DNA from: Nocardiopsis quinghaiensis
GTDB lineage: Bacteria > Actinomycetota > Actinomycetes > Streptosporangiales > Streptosporangiaceae
Direction of reading: 5' to 3'
Assembly: GCF_008638365.1 (NCBI RefSeq)
Contig: NZ_VWVU01000003.1
Coordinates: forward strand, 359,283-423,282
DNA: 64,000 bases
Below the pieces are notes generated by a model. It was given only the letters and a program-made list of their open reading frames with translations, was not told where the DNA came from and ran no database searches. The number at the start of each line of letters is the position of its first letter. Position 1 is the first letter of the stretch. Both the position numbers and the translations under genes were made by a program. Positions 53,211 through 61,181 of the stretch are shown in pieces.

Positions 53211-54134
53211 ATGCGCGTTCTCGTCACCGGCGGCTCCGGGCGTCTCGGCCGCAGCGTCGTGTCCGTCCTGGCATCCCGCGGACACCAGGTGACCTCCGTG
53301 GACACCGCTCCGGCAGGCCAACCCCAAGGCGTCGAGGGCATCACCGCCGACCTGCTGGACCCCGCCGCGCTGGAGGAGGCCTTCACCCGCGCCCGCCCCG
53401 AGGCGGTCGTCCACCTGGCCGGGATCGCCGTGCCCTTCGCACGCCCCGACGTGGAGACCCTCCAGGTCAACACCGGACTGGCCTGGGCGGTGCTCTCCGC
53501 CGCCGTCGCCCACGGCGCGCACTCGGCGGTGGCCGCCTCCAGCCCCACCGTCTACGGGTACAACACCCCCTCCTGGACACCCCGCTACCTGCCGCTGGAC
53601 GAGGAGCACCCGGTAGCGCCCTGGCACGCCTACGGGCTGAGCAAGACGATCATCGAGGACACCGTGCGCGCCCTGGCACGCACCGCCCGTACCTGCGTCC
53701 TGTCGGGCGTGCGCCCGGGATACGTGGTCGCCCCCGAGGAGTGGGAGGGCGCCCCCACCCAGCTGGGACACACCATGGCCGAGCGGCTGGCCGACCCCGC
53801 GCTGGCCGCCACCTCCCTGTTCAACTACGTCGACGCCCGCGACGCCGCCGAGCTGTTCGCCCTGGTGGTGGAGAACCCCGGCAAGATCCGTGGAGGGCAG
53901 GTGTTCAACGCCATGGCCCCCGACCCCCTGGCCACCGGACCGGTCGACGCCCTGCTGCCCCAGCACCACCCCGCCACCGCGGCGGCGGCCGCCGCCCTGG
54001 CCGACGGCCGCGCCGTGTTCTCCTCCGAAGCGGCCCGCACCGCCCTGGGCTGGACCCCCACACGGACCTGGCGCGAACAGCTGCGCACCGAGACCGGCGG
54101 ATCCGCCGCCCCCTCCGGAGGCCACAGGGACTGA
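53211..54134 (+). CDS. NAD-dependent epimerase/dehydratase, uronate-dehydrogenase-like
   Basis: A 307-residue extended SDR. TGGSGRLG (residues 6-13) is the cofactor loop, Ser110-Ser111 with Tyr141-x3-Lys145 (YGLSK) the catalytic set, and VVHLAGIAVPFARPD is typical of uronate dehydrogenases and NDP-sugar epimerases. In a cluster with an enolase-superfamily dehydratase and a KDG-dehydratase-like gene, oxidation of a uronate or aldose to a lactone is plausible. A 171-base gap with no recognisable site separates it from the DUF6807 gene, yet transcription probably continues. The C-terminus is Ala-rich. Confidence 0.78.
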   Translation: MRVLVTGGSGRLGRSVVSVLASRGHQVTSVDTAPAGQPQGVEGITADLLDPAALEEAFTRARPEAVVHLAGIAVPFARPDVETLQVNTGLAWAVLSAAVAHGAHSAVAASSPTVYGYNTPSWTPRYLPLDEEHPVAPWHAYGLSKTIIEDTVRALARTARTCVLSGVRPGYVVAPEEWEGAPTQLGHTMAERLADPALAATSLFNYVDARDAAELFALVVENPGKIRGGQVFNAMAPDPLATGPVDALLPQHHPATAAAAAALADGRAVFSSEAARTALGWTPTRTWREQLRTETGGSAAPSGGHRD

Positions 54135-54190
54135 CGAGGTGAGGGAGACATCAGAACATACGTGAGCGGGCTGAGGGCTCCGCTAGGCTA

Positions 54191-54204
54191 GGAAAGAGTT
54201 TTCC
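54191..54204. promoter_or_regulatory. LacI-type site 3, before the lacI gene
   Basis: GGAAA-GAGT-TTTCC is 29 bases upstream of the regulator start, just after TAGGCTAGG. It has the island's GGAAA/TTTCC arms but an AGAG/AGT core instead of GCG, so it may be a weak autoregulatory site. Confidence 0.4.
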
Positions 54205-54232
54205 CGTGGGCCGAGGCAGGAGAGGGAGCGGC

Positions 54233-55264
54233 GTGGAGTCCGGTTACGTGACCCTGGAACAGGTCGCCGAGCACGCCGGGGTGTCCTTGGCGACAGCCTC
54301 GAGGGTGATCAACGGCAGCACCCGACAGGTGAGCCAGCGCCTGCGGGACAAGGTGACCGCCAGCGCCCAGGAACTCGGTTACCTGGCCAACGCCTCGGCC
54401 CAGACCCTGGCCCGCAACAGCAGTTCCCTGGTCGGACTGCTCGTCCACGACATCTCCGACCCCTACTTCTCCTCGATCGCGGCCGGGGTCACCCGCCACA
54501 CCGAGGAGCAGGGCCTGGTCCTGGTGCTGGGCACCACCAGCCGCTCCGCGCAGACGGAGGGCCGCATCCTGGCCACGCTGCGCGCGCACCGGGCCCGCGC
54601 GGTGGTGCTGGTCGGATCGCGCTCCACCGACGAGGAGAGCAACCGGCGCCTGTCCGAGGAGATCCTCATGTTCCGCCGCCAGGGCGGACAGGTGGCGTGC
54701 GTGTCCCAGGAGGGCCTTCCCGCCGACACGGTCACCCCCGACAACCACACCGGCGCGGCCGACCTGGCCCGCCGCCTCATCGCCCAGGGACACCGCGAGT
54801 TCGCCATCCTGGCCGGTCCCACCGACCTGCAGACCGCCCGCGAACGCCTGGACGGCTTCCACTCCGCGCTCTCGGGAGCAGGCCTGGAACTGGCCCACCA
54901 CAACGTGGTGCACGGCGCCTTCACCCGCGACGGCGGCTATGAGTCCACCCGACGCCTGATGGCGGTGGGCACCGACGCCACCTGCCTGTTCGCGGTCAAC
55001 GACGTCATGGCCACCGGGGCGATGGCGGCCCTGCGCGACCTGGGACTGCGGGTGCCCGCCGACCTGTCGGTGGCCGGGTTCGACGACATCCCCACCCTGC
55101 GCGACCTGACCCCCGCGCTGACCACGGTGCGCCTTCCCCTGGAGGAGATGGGCGAACGGGCCGCCCTGCTCGCCCTGGAAGGCGAGCCCAGTGACCAGCC
55201 CCGTGTGATCACCGTGCGGGGCGAGGTCGTCGAACGCGAGAGCACCGCACCGCCCACCCGCTGA
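54233..55264 (+). CDS. LacI-family transcriptional regulator of the island
   Basis: A 343-residue repressor. The HTH reads VTLEQVAEHAGVSLATASRV with the hinge helix INGST...RQVSQRLRDKV, then a periplasmic-binding-like effector domain (VGLLVHDISDPYFSSIAAGVT, PDNHTGAADLARRLIAQGH, LFAVNDVMATGAMAAL, VAGFDDIPTLRDLTPALTTVR). GTG 54233 is preferred because GGAGAGGG precedes it. The protein fits operators 1, 2 and 5 in spacing and type and is the only LacI member in the window, so it is the expected regulator of importer and enzymes. Confidence 0.92.
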   Translation: MESGYVTLEQVAEHAGVSLATASRVINGSTRQVSQRLRDKVTASAQELGYLANASAQTLARNSSSLVGLLVHDISDPYFSSIAAGVTRHTEEQGLVLVLGTTSRSAQTEGRILATLRAHRARAVVLVGSRSTDEESNRRLSEEILMFRRQGGQVACVSQEGLPADTVTPDNHTGAADLARRLIAQGHREFAILAGPTDLQTARERLDGFHSALSGAGLELAHHNVVHGAFTRDGGYESTRRLMAVGTDATCLFAVNDVMATGAMAALRDLGLRVPADLSVAGFDDIPTLRDLTPALTTVRLPLEEMGERAALLALEGEPSDQPRVITVRGEVVERESTAPPTR

Positions 55265-55355
55265 CCCCGTGGTCCGCCGGGCCGACTCCTCACGGTCCAT
55301 GGCGAACTCCGGCAGCGGCTCGCCCCCGACGCCGTCCCCGAAGCGACCCGGCGGC

Positions 55356-55730
55356 TCACACCCGGGTCCGCTCCGAAAAGCGCCACCGCAGGCGCGCCCA
55401 CCCCACGCCCGCCCAGGAGGCCGCCACGGTCCCCGCCATGACCAGGCGCGAGGTCAGCAGGTGCTCACGCGGATACAGGATGCCGGTCAGGTAGAAGTCG
55501 ATGAAGCCGTCCTCCATCACCGCGCGCCCGGTCTCCAGCCGCGACCAGTTCTCGATCCCGGTCAGCAAGCACGGCCAGTCGACGATGACGATGCCCAGGG
55601 CGTAGGCGGCCACGCCCAGGTGCACCCAGAACAGTCGGGGCCGGCGCCAGGCCAGGAAACCGCCGAAGACGACGAAGCCGAGGAAGCAGAAGTGCAGGAC
55701 CATCGCGGTGTGGCCGAGGAAGGAAGTCAT
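55356..55730 (-). CDS. DUF2784 membrane protein
   Basis: A 124-residue membrane protein with three or four helices (about 8-28, 36-56, 93-113). HFCFLGFVVFGGFLAWRRPRLFWVHLG is followed by DWPCLLTGIENWSRLETG and GFIDFYLTGILYPRE, which is the DUF2784 pattern. Function unknown. ATG 55730 is chosen because this is where the first helix begins. A perfect palindrome sits 58-75 bases upstream. It is convergent with lacI and interrupts the island without obvious connection to sugar metabolism. Confidence 0.78.
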   Translation of the reverse strand: MTSFLGHTAMVLHFCFLGFVVFGGFLAWRRPRLFWVHLGVAAYALGIVIVDWPCLLTGIENWSRLETGRAVMEDGFIDFYLTGILYPREHLLTSRLVMAGTVAASWAGVGWARLRWRFSERTRV

Positions 55731-55787
55731 GCCCCCGAACCTAGGAACGCACCCGTCCCCGCGCATCGGTACCCGCACCCACCCCTT

Positions 55788-55805
55788 GTGAGTACCCGTA
55801 CTCAC
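55788..55805. promoter_or_regulatory. Perfect 18-base palindrome upstream of DUF2784 gene
   Basis: GTGAGTAC-CC-GTACTCAC with eight-base arms. Its position 58 bases before the DUF2784 start suits an operator. No regulator gene is next to it. Confidence 0.5.
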
Positions 55806-55810
55806 GACAA

Positions 55811-55843
55811 GGCCGGGACACCCCGCCACGGGGTACCCCGGCC
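55811..55843 (-). terminator. Terminator of the minus-strand catabolic operon
   Basis: GGCCGGG and CCCGGCC arms (55811-55817, 55837-55843) with an inner CCCCG/CGGGG stem form one imperfect long hairpin, 20 bases past the stop of the dehydratase gene. Confidence 0.6.
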
Positions 55844-55863
55844 CGCCGGTCGCGCACCCGGTG

Positions 55864-56958
55864 CTAGGGGGAGGCGTCCGCGACCGGTGTGAGCGTGTCG
55901 GTGAACACCAGGCCGTGGCCGTGCCCGGTCTCGGCGCTCACCCGGCCCCGGTCGAACTCCACCCCGCTGGGGCGGGCCAACGCGCCCAGCGCGGCGAAGG
56001 AGGCCCGGTCGATGTCCTCGACCATGGCCACCCGGGGCAGGCACAGCGCCAACTGCCCCGACAGCTCGGGCAACAGGTGCGGAGCCACCGGCACGCCCCG
56101 GCGCGCCATCGACTCCGCGATCCGCAGGAACGGGGTGATGCCGCCGACCCGCACCACGTTGGGCTGGGCGACGTCGCACACCCCCAACTCCACGGCCCGT
56201 TCGAACTCCGCGACCGTGCGCAGGTTCTCCCCGACCGCGAACGGGATCCGGGTGCGCTCACGCAGCCGGGCGTGCGCCTCCAGGTCCTCCGCGGGAAGCG
56301 GCTCCTCCACGAAGTGCGGGTCCAGATCCTCCAGCGCCTCCAGCGCACGAACCGCACGCGGCACGTCCCAGCGCTGGTTGGCGTCCACCATCAGCAGGCG
56401 CTCGGAACCCACCAGCTCGCGCACCGCCCCCACCCGCTCCACGTCGCGGGCCAGGTCGGACGAGCCCACCTTCATCTTGACCGCCGAGTGCCCGGCCTGC
56501 ACCCATCCGCGCACCTGCTCCAGCAGGTCCTCCAGGGGGTAGTCCAGGTTCACCCCGCTGCCGTAGGCGGGCACCGACTCCCGGCGCCGTCCCACCAGGT
56601 CCACCAGGCTCATCCCCGCCGCACGGGCACTCAGGTCCCACAGGGCGATGTCCACCCCGGCCAGCGCCATCAGGGTGAGCCCGCTGGTACCCGCCTCACG
56701 CAGGTGCCAGCGCAGCTCCTCCCACCGGGCCGGATGGGCCCGCTGCCCCACCAGCGCGGGCCGGACGTCGTCGTTGACCAGAGCGGCCACCGCCCGGGCC
56801 CCGATCAGCGGGGTCCACGCGAAACCCGTGCCCACCAGGCCGGCGTCGGTGGACACCCGCACCACGACGACGTCGTTGCGGTCCACGCCCCCGTCCCAGG
56901 AACGGTGCAGCGGCAGCCGGAAGGCACGGGCGCCCACCTCGGTGACACGCACGCTCAC
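55864..56958 (-). CDS. Enolase-superfamily sugar-acid dehydratase (mandelate-racemase type)
   Basis: A 364-residue enzyme. The K-x-K pair is Lys161/Lys163 (AVKMKVG), metal ligands are Asp192 (VDANQRW), Glu218 (VEEPLP) and Glu244 (VGEN), and the second base is His294 (APHLLPE). This is the mandelate racemase subgroup, which mainly contains acid-sugar dehydratases that turn aldonates or aldarates into 2-keto-3-deoxy acids. The ATG overlaps the preceding aldolase stop by four bases. With the neighbouring KDG-type aldolase/dehydratase it would form consecutive steps. The sugar acid is unknown. Confidence 0.88.
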   Translation of the reverse strand: MSVRVTEVGARAFRLPLHRSWDGGVDRNDVVVVRVSTDAGLVGTGFAWTPLIGARAVAALVNDDVRPALVGQRAHPARWEELRWHLREAGTSGLTLMALAGVDIALWDLSARAAGMSLVDLVGRRRESVPAYGSGVNLDYPLEDLLEQVRGWVQAGHSAVKMKVGSSDLARDVERVGAVRELVGSERLLMVDANQRWDVPRAVRALEALEDLDPHFVEEPLPAEDLEAHARLRERTRIPFAVGENLRTVAEFERAVELGVCDVAQPNVVRVGGITPFLRIAESMARRGVPVAPHLLPELSGQLALCLPRVAMVEDIDRASFAALGALARPSGVEFDRGRVSAETGHGHGLVFTDTLTPVADASP

Positions 56959-57860
56959 GCCCCCTTGGCCAGGGACAGGCCGGTCCCGATCAGCTCGGTC
57001 AGGGCGGCCTCCTCCTCGGCGGTGGGTTCCACGAACGGGGCCCGTACCCCGCCCATGTCCACCCCGCGCAGCCGGGCGCCCGCCTTGACCAACGACACCG
57101 CATACCCCGGCACCCGGTCGCGCAGGCGCACCAGCGGCTCGAAGAACTCGCGCATCAGGGCGTCGGCCAGCGGGTCACCGGCGTGGAAGGCGGTGTAGAA
57201 GGCGTTGGCGACCTCGGGCACGAACGCGAACGCCGCCGAGGAGTACAGCGGCACCCCCACCGCCCGGTAGGCGGACACGGTCAGCTCGGCCGTGGGCAGC
57301 CCGTTGAAGAAGGTGAACTCCTCACCGCGCACCTCACGCACCGCCAGCACGATCTGGTGCATCCGCCCCAGATCCCCGACCCCGTCCTTGATACCGACCA
57401 CCGTGGGGATCCGGGCCAGTTCAGCCGCGCTCTGGGGAGTGAAGACCATCGAACCGCGCTGGTAGACCACCACCGGGATGTCCACGGCCGAGGTCACCGT
57501 GCGCACGTACTCCACCAGCCCCCGCTGGGGGGCGCCCACCAGGTAGGGCGGCAGCAGCAGGACCGCGTCCGCGCCCAACTCCCTGGCAGCACGGGCCTGC
57601 TCGATGGCGGTGCCCACGCTGCCGCCCGCGCCGGCGACCACCGGCACACGGCCCGCGGTGACCTCCACCGACCGCCGCACCACGGCGGCGTGCTCGGCGG
57701 CCGACAGGGCGTGCACCTCACCGGTGCCGCAGGCCGCGAACACCCCGCCCGCACCGTGCTCCACACCCGAGGCCACGTGCTCGGCCAGCACGGTCTCGTT
57801 CACCCCTCCCCCGGTGTCGAAGGGGGTCAGGGGAAAGAACAGGATTCCGTCGAAGTTCAT
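56955..57860 (-). CDS. Dihydrodipicolinate-synthase-family lyase, KDG-dehydratase-like
   Basis: A 301-residue class I aldolase-fold enzyme. Catalytic Lys158 (VGIKDGVGD) forms the Schiff base and Tyr133 (VVYQRG) assists. The N-terminal FFPLTPFDTGG and CGTGEVHAL segments match 5-dehydro-4-deoxyglucarate dehydratase, which converts that acid to 2-oxoglutarate semialdehyde with loss of CO2. It is the natural next step after an acid-sugar dehydratase, encoded immediately downstream. AAGGAG lies about 13 bases before the ATG, with GAGGAG closer. A semialdehyde dehydrogenase gene is not in the window. Confidence 0.85.
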   Translation of the reverse strand: MNFDGILFFPLTPFDTGGGVNETVLAEHVASGVEHGAGGVFAACGTGEVHALSAAEHAAVVRRSVEVTAGRVPVVAGAGGSVGTAIEQARAARELGADAVLLLPPYLVGAPQRGLVEYVRTVTSAVDIPVVVYQRGSMVFTPQSAAELARIPTVVGIKDGVGDLGRMHQIVLAVREVRGEEFTFFNGLPTAELTVSAYRAVGVPLYSSAAFAFVPEVANAFYTAFHAGDPLADALMREFFEPLVRLRDRVPGYAVSLVKAGARLRGVDMGGVRAPFVEPTAEEEAALTELIGTGLSLAKGA

Positions 57861-57884
57861 ACTGCTCCTCGTACTCCTTACCGG

Positions 57885-57920
57885 GGTGGTCCGGGGACGC
57901 CGGAGCGTCCCCGGACCACC
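57885..57920 (-). terminator. 16-bp stem hairpin between isomerase and lyase genes
   Basis: GGTGGTCCGGGGACGC pairs with its complement around the tetraloop CGGA. It starts directly after the isomerase stop codon and ends 24 bases before the lyase start. Because all genes run the same way, it may be a partial terminator or RNA-processing site that lowers expression of the last two genes. Confidence 0.55.
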
Positions 57921-58838
57921 TCACAGGACATGCTGGACGTGGCGGCGGGCCACGGTGGCGACGACGTCGTCGCCGTCGGCCTCCCAGACCCGCTTGTTGA
58001 AGATCTCCACCTCGATGTCGCCGTCATAGCCCGCGGCGTCCACCGCGCGGCGCAGGGCGCCCACGTCGGCGTGGCCGTCGCCGACCATGCCCCGACCCAG
58101 CAGGGCGTCGGAGGGGATCGGCAACTCCCAGTCGCAGGCCTGGAAGGAGGCGATGCGCCCGCCCGCCCCGGCACGGGCGATCTGCTCCCACACCTGCGGG
58201 TCCCACCACACGTGGTAGGCGTCCACCACCACGCCGACGGCGGCGGCGTCGAAGCGCTCGGCCAGGTCCAGGGCCTGACCCAGCGTGGAGAGCACGGCCC
58301 GGTCGGCGCAGAACATCGGATGCAGGGCCTCCAGGGCGAGCCGCACCCCGCGCTCGGCGGCGTAGGGCACCAACTCGGCGAGGGCGTCCGCCGCTCGTTC
58401 CCGGATTCCGACCAGGTCGCGGTCGCCGTCGGGCATGCCGCCCAGCACCATGACCAGGCAGGGTGCGCCCAGTTCGGCGGCCTCGTCGATGGCGCGTCGG
58501 TTGTCCTCCAGGGCCGCGGCCCTGTCGGGGTCGGTGAGGAATCCGGCACGGCAGTGGGAGGACACCCGCAACCCGGACCGGCGCAACAGGCGGGCGGCCT
58601 GGGCCAGGCCCATCTCGGCGACCGGCTCGCGCCACACACCGATGGCGGGCACTCCCGCGCGCAGGCAACCGTCCACGGCCTGGGACAGACTCCAGTACTT
58701 GACGGTGGCCTGGTTGAGCGAGAGCCGTGAGAGCCGGGGGTCACCCGGTCGGGGGGTGGGTATCGCCGCGGGCAGACCGGAGGGCACGTCCACCACCGTG
58801 GGAGCGGCCGTCGTGGCGTCGTCGGAAACCGTGCTCAC
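57921..58838 (-). CDS. Sugar isomerase/epimerase TIM barrel (AP-endonuclease-2 fold)
   Basis: A 305-residue protein of the xylose-isomerase-like superfamily. Metal ligands are seen in LALEALHPM (Glu), VVVDAYHVWWD (Asp and His), ASFQACDW and DIEVEIFNKRVW (Glu). FNKRVW is similar to IolE/IolI-like and hydroxypyruvate-isomerase-like members. Such enzymes isomerise keto-sugars, dehydrate inososes or cleave 3-keto-glycosides by elimination. The four-base overlap with the DUF993 gene indicates a joint function. Substrate unknown. Confidence 0.85.
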   Translation of the reverse strand: MSTVSDDATTAAPTVVDVPSGLPAAIPTPRPGDPRLSRLSLNQATVKYWSLSQAVDGCLRAGVPAIGVWREPVAEMGLAQAARLLRRSGLRVSSHCRAGFLTDPDRAAALEDNRRAIDEAAELGAPCLVMVLGGMPDGDRDLVGIRERAADALAELVPYAAERGVRLALEALHPMFCADRAVLSTLGQALDLAERFDAAAVGVVVDAYHVWWDPQVWEQIARAGAGGRIASFQACDWELPIPSDALLGRGMVGDGHADVGALRRAVDAAGYDGDIEVEIFNKRVWEADGDDVVATVARRHVQHVL

Positions 58839-59995
58839 TGCCGCACCCCCGAGACTTCGAGGAGCGCCCGCATACGTGCCGCCGCCAGGTCGGGGTCGGT
58901 CAGGGCCCCGGCGGCGTCGGCCAGGCGCACCGCCTGTGCCAGGTGGGGCAGGTCGCGGGCGCTGTGCAGCCCACCCACCATGTGAAAGCCCTTCTGGTGG
59001 CCGTTGAGCCAGGCCAGGAAGGTGATACCGGTCTTGTAGTAGAAGGTGGGCGTGGCGAACAGGTGCCGGGCCAGGGGGACCGTGGAGTCCATCAGGGCCC
59101 GGTAACCCTTGGTGTCGCCCTCGTCCAGGGCCGCCAGCGCGCGGGCGGCGGCCGGCGCGATGGCGGCGAAGATGCCCAACAGGGCGTGGGAGTGGCCGTG
59201 CTCGTCGCCCAGGACCAGGTCCGGGTAGTCGAAGTCGTCACCGGTGTACAGGCGCACCCCCTCGGGAAGCAGGCGGCGCAGCCGCACCTCCAGGGAGGCG
59301 TCGAGCAGGGAGACCTTGATGCCCTCCACCTTCGCCGCGTGCTCGGCGATGAGGGCGGCCACCGGCTCGATCGCCTCGGCCGGGTCGGCGTGGCCCCAGT
59401 ACCCGGCCAGGGCCGGGTCGAAGGCGGTGCCCAGCCAGTGCAGGATGACCGGCTGGTCGGCCTGGCGCAGCAGGTGTCCATAGACCTTGGCGTAGTCCTC
59501 GGGGCCGGAGGCGACGGCGGCCAGGGCGCGGGAGGCCATCAGGATGGGTGTGGCACCGGCGCCCTGGACGACGTCGAGCTGCTCCCCGTACGCAGTGATA
59601 ACGCTTTCCACATCGGCGTGCGAAGGATCGAGCTGATCGGTGCCCACGCCGCAGGCCAGGGCGGCGCCACGCGCGGCGGCCTCCGCCCCCGACCTGCGGA
59701 TCAGCTCGGCGGTGGCCGCCCAGTCCAGGCCCATGCCGCGCTGGGCGGTGTCCATGGCGTCGGCCACGCCGAGCCCCTGGTCCCACAGGTGATGGCGAAA
59801 GGCCAGGGTGGCGTCCCAGTCCAGGCGTGCGGGTGCCCCGGGGGCGTTGGGGGAGAGGGGGTCGGCGACCACGTGGGCCGCCGCGTAGGCGGTGCGCGAG
59901 CGCGCGGGGGGCAGCGGGGAGGTGTCGACGGGGGTGCCGACCAGGGTGTGGGGGGAGAGGGCACCGTCGGTGGTGGGTAGCAGGAGTGTGTTCAT
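58835..59995 (-). CDS. DUF993 family protein (TIM-barrel, unknown reaction)
   Basis: A 386-residue protein. RLDWDATLAFRHHLWDQGLGVADAMDTAQRG, AALACGVGTDQL, ILMASRALA, HWLGTAFDPALAGYWGH, VEGIKVSLLD with a buried Lys, YTGDDFDYPDL and FYYKTGITFLAWLNGHQ are the DUF993 signature. It is distantly like dihydrodipicolinate synthase, and GIKVSL may carry a Schiff-base Lys, so a lyase or aldolase role is a reasonable guess. It overlaps both neighbours by four bases (ATGA-type), giving a tight oxidoreductase/DUF993/isomerase module. Confidence 0.82.
   Translation of the reverse strand: MNTLLLPTTDGALSPHTLVGTPVDTSPLPPARSRTAYAAAHVVADPLSPNAPGAPARLDWDATLAFRHHLWDQGLGVADAMDTAQRGMGLDWAATAELIRRSGAEAAARGAALACGVGTDQLDPSHADVESVITAYGEQLDVVQGAGATPILMASRALAAVASGPEDYAKVYGHLLRQADQPVILHWLGTAFDPALAGYWGHADPAEAIEPVAALIAEHAAKVEGIKVSLLDASLEVRLRRLLPEGVRLYTGDDFDYPDLVLGDEHGHSHALLGIFAAIAPAAARALAALDEGDTKGYRALMDSTVPLARHLFATPTFYYKTGITFLAWLNGHQKGFHMVGGLHSARDLPHLAQAVRLADAAGALTDPDLAAARMRALLEVSGVRQ
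59595..59610. promoter_or_regulatory. Intragenic LacI-type site 4
   Basis: GTGATAACGCTTTCCA inside the DUF993 coding region agrees with the island's operator type (TAA-CGC-TTTCC). It might act as a roadblock or loop partner for the site at 61170, about 1.6 kb away. Chance is not excluded. Confidence 0.3.
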
Positions 59996-61146
59996 GCGAG
60001 GGTGACCTCGTCCAGTTCGATCGTGCGCCCGGTACGCGCCGACTGCAGTCCGGCCTCGGCCATCTGCATGCCGCGGGCCCCGGAGAGCAGGTCGTGCGGG
60101 AAGGGCGTGTCCAGGACCACGTGGCGCAGGAAGTTCTCCCACTGGGCGCGGAAGCCGTTGGGGAACTCGGCGTTGTCGGGCACCGGCTCCCACTGGTCGC
60201 GGTAGCGGCCCGGGTCCTCCAGGTCGGGGTTCCACACCGCCTTGGGCGTGGCCGAGCGGTGTTGGGCACGGCAGGAGCGCAGCCCCGCCACGGCGCTGCC
60301 GTGGGTGCCGTCGACCTGGAACTCCACGAGCTCGTCGCGCGCCACGCGCACGTTCCAGGAGGAGTTGATCTGGGCGATGACACCGCCGTCCAACTCGAAG
60401 ATGCCGTAGGCGGAGTCGTCGGCGGTGGCCTCGTAGGGCTCGCCGTTCTCGTCCCAGCGGCGCGGGATGTGGGTGGCCACCTTGGCGGTGACCGCCCGCA
60501 CCGGACCGAACAGGTGCTCCAGGATGTAGTGCCAGTGCGGGAACATGTCCAGCACCATGCCGCCGCCCTCCTCGGCACGGTAGTTCCAGCTCGGGCGCTG
60601 CGCGGGCTGCCAGTCACCCTCGAAGACCCAGTAGCCGAACTCACCGCGCACCGACAGGATCTGCCCGAAGAAGCCGCTCTCGACCAGCCTGCGCAGTTTG
60701 ATCAGGCCGGGCAGGAACAGCTTGTCCTGGACCACACCGTTGCGCACGCCCGCGTCGCGGGCCAGCTTGGCCAGTTCCAGGGAGGCGCTGAGCGTACTCG
60801 CGGTGGGCTTTTCGACGTAGACGTGCTTGCCGGCGGTGATGGCGGCGCGTACGGCGGCCTCGCGGGCGTGCGTGATCTGGGAGTCGAAGTAGATCTTGAC
60901 GTCGTCGTCGGAGAGCACGGAGTCCAGGTCGGTGGACCACCGCTCGATTCCGTGGAGTTCGGCGATCTCGCGCAGCTTGCGCTCGGAGCGCCCGATCAGG
61001 ACAGGTTCGGGAATGATCCGGGATCCGTCGGGCAGGCGTACGCCGCCCGCCTCGCGGATGGCCAGGATCGACCGGGTCAGGTGCTGCCGGTATCCCATGC
61101 GTCCGGTGACGCCGTTCATCGCGACACCCAGCATGTGATCACCCAT
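59992..61146 (-). CDS. Gfo/Idh/MocA oxidoreductase (third of the island)
   Basis: A 384-residue dehydrogenase and first gene of the minus-strand operon. The nucleotide loop is variant (AMNGVTGRMGYRQH, residues 9-22); EKP is at 112-114 (VYVEKPTAST). GYWVFEGDWQPAQRPSWNYR and GGGMVLDMFPHWHYILEHLFG form the active-site wall, with DxxPHWHY in the catalytic His region. QVDGTHGSAVAGLRSC follows. It is likely the oxidising partner of the DUF993 and isomerase proteins. A LacI operator lies 24 bases upstream of the start. Confidence 0.87.
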   Translation of the reverse strand: MGDHMLGVAMNGVTGRMGYRQHLTRSILAIREAGGVRLPDGSRIIPEPVLIGRSERKLREIAELHGIERWSTDLDSVLSDDDVKIYFDSQITHAREAAVRAAITAGKHVYVEKPTASTLSASLELAKLARDAGVRNGVVQDKLFLPGLIKLRRLVESGFFGQILSVRGEFGYWVFEGDWQPAQRPSWNYRAEEGGGMVLDMFPHWHYILEHLFGPVRAVTAKVATHIPRRWDENGEPYEATADDSAYGIFELDGGVIAQINSSWNVRVARDELVEFQVDGTHGSAVAGLRSCRAQHRSATPKAVWNPDLEDPGRYRDQWEPVPDNAEFPNGFRAQWENFLRHVVLDTPFPHDLLSGARGMQMAEAGLQSARTGRTIELDEVTLA

Positions 61147-61169
61147 AGGTTGTTACCATCCTTCCGTGT

Positions 61170-61181
61170 GAAAGCGCTTTC
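61170..61181. promoter_or_regulatory. LacI-type operator 5, head of the minus-strand operon
   Basis: GAAAGCGCTTTC is a perfect 12-base palindrome extended to GTGAAAGCGCTTTCCA. It is 24 bases upstream of the start at 61146, in the promoter position. Same type as operators 1 and 2. Confidence 0.75.
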
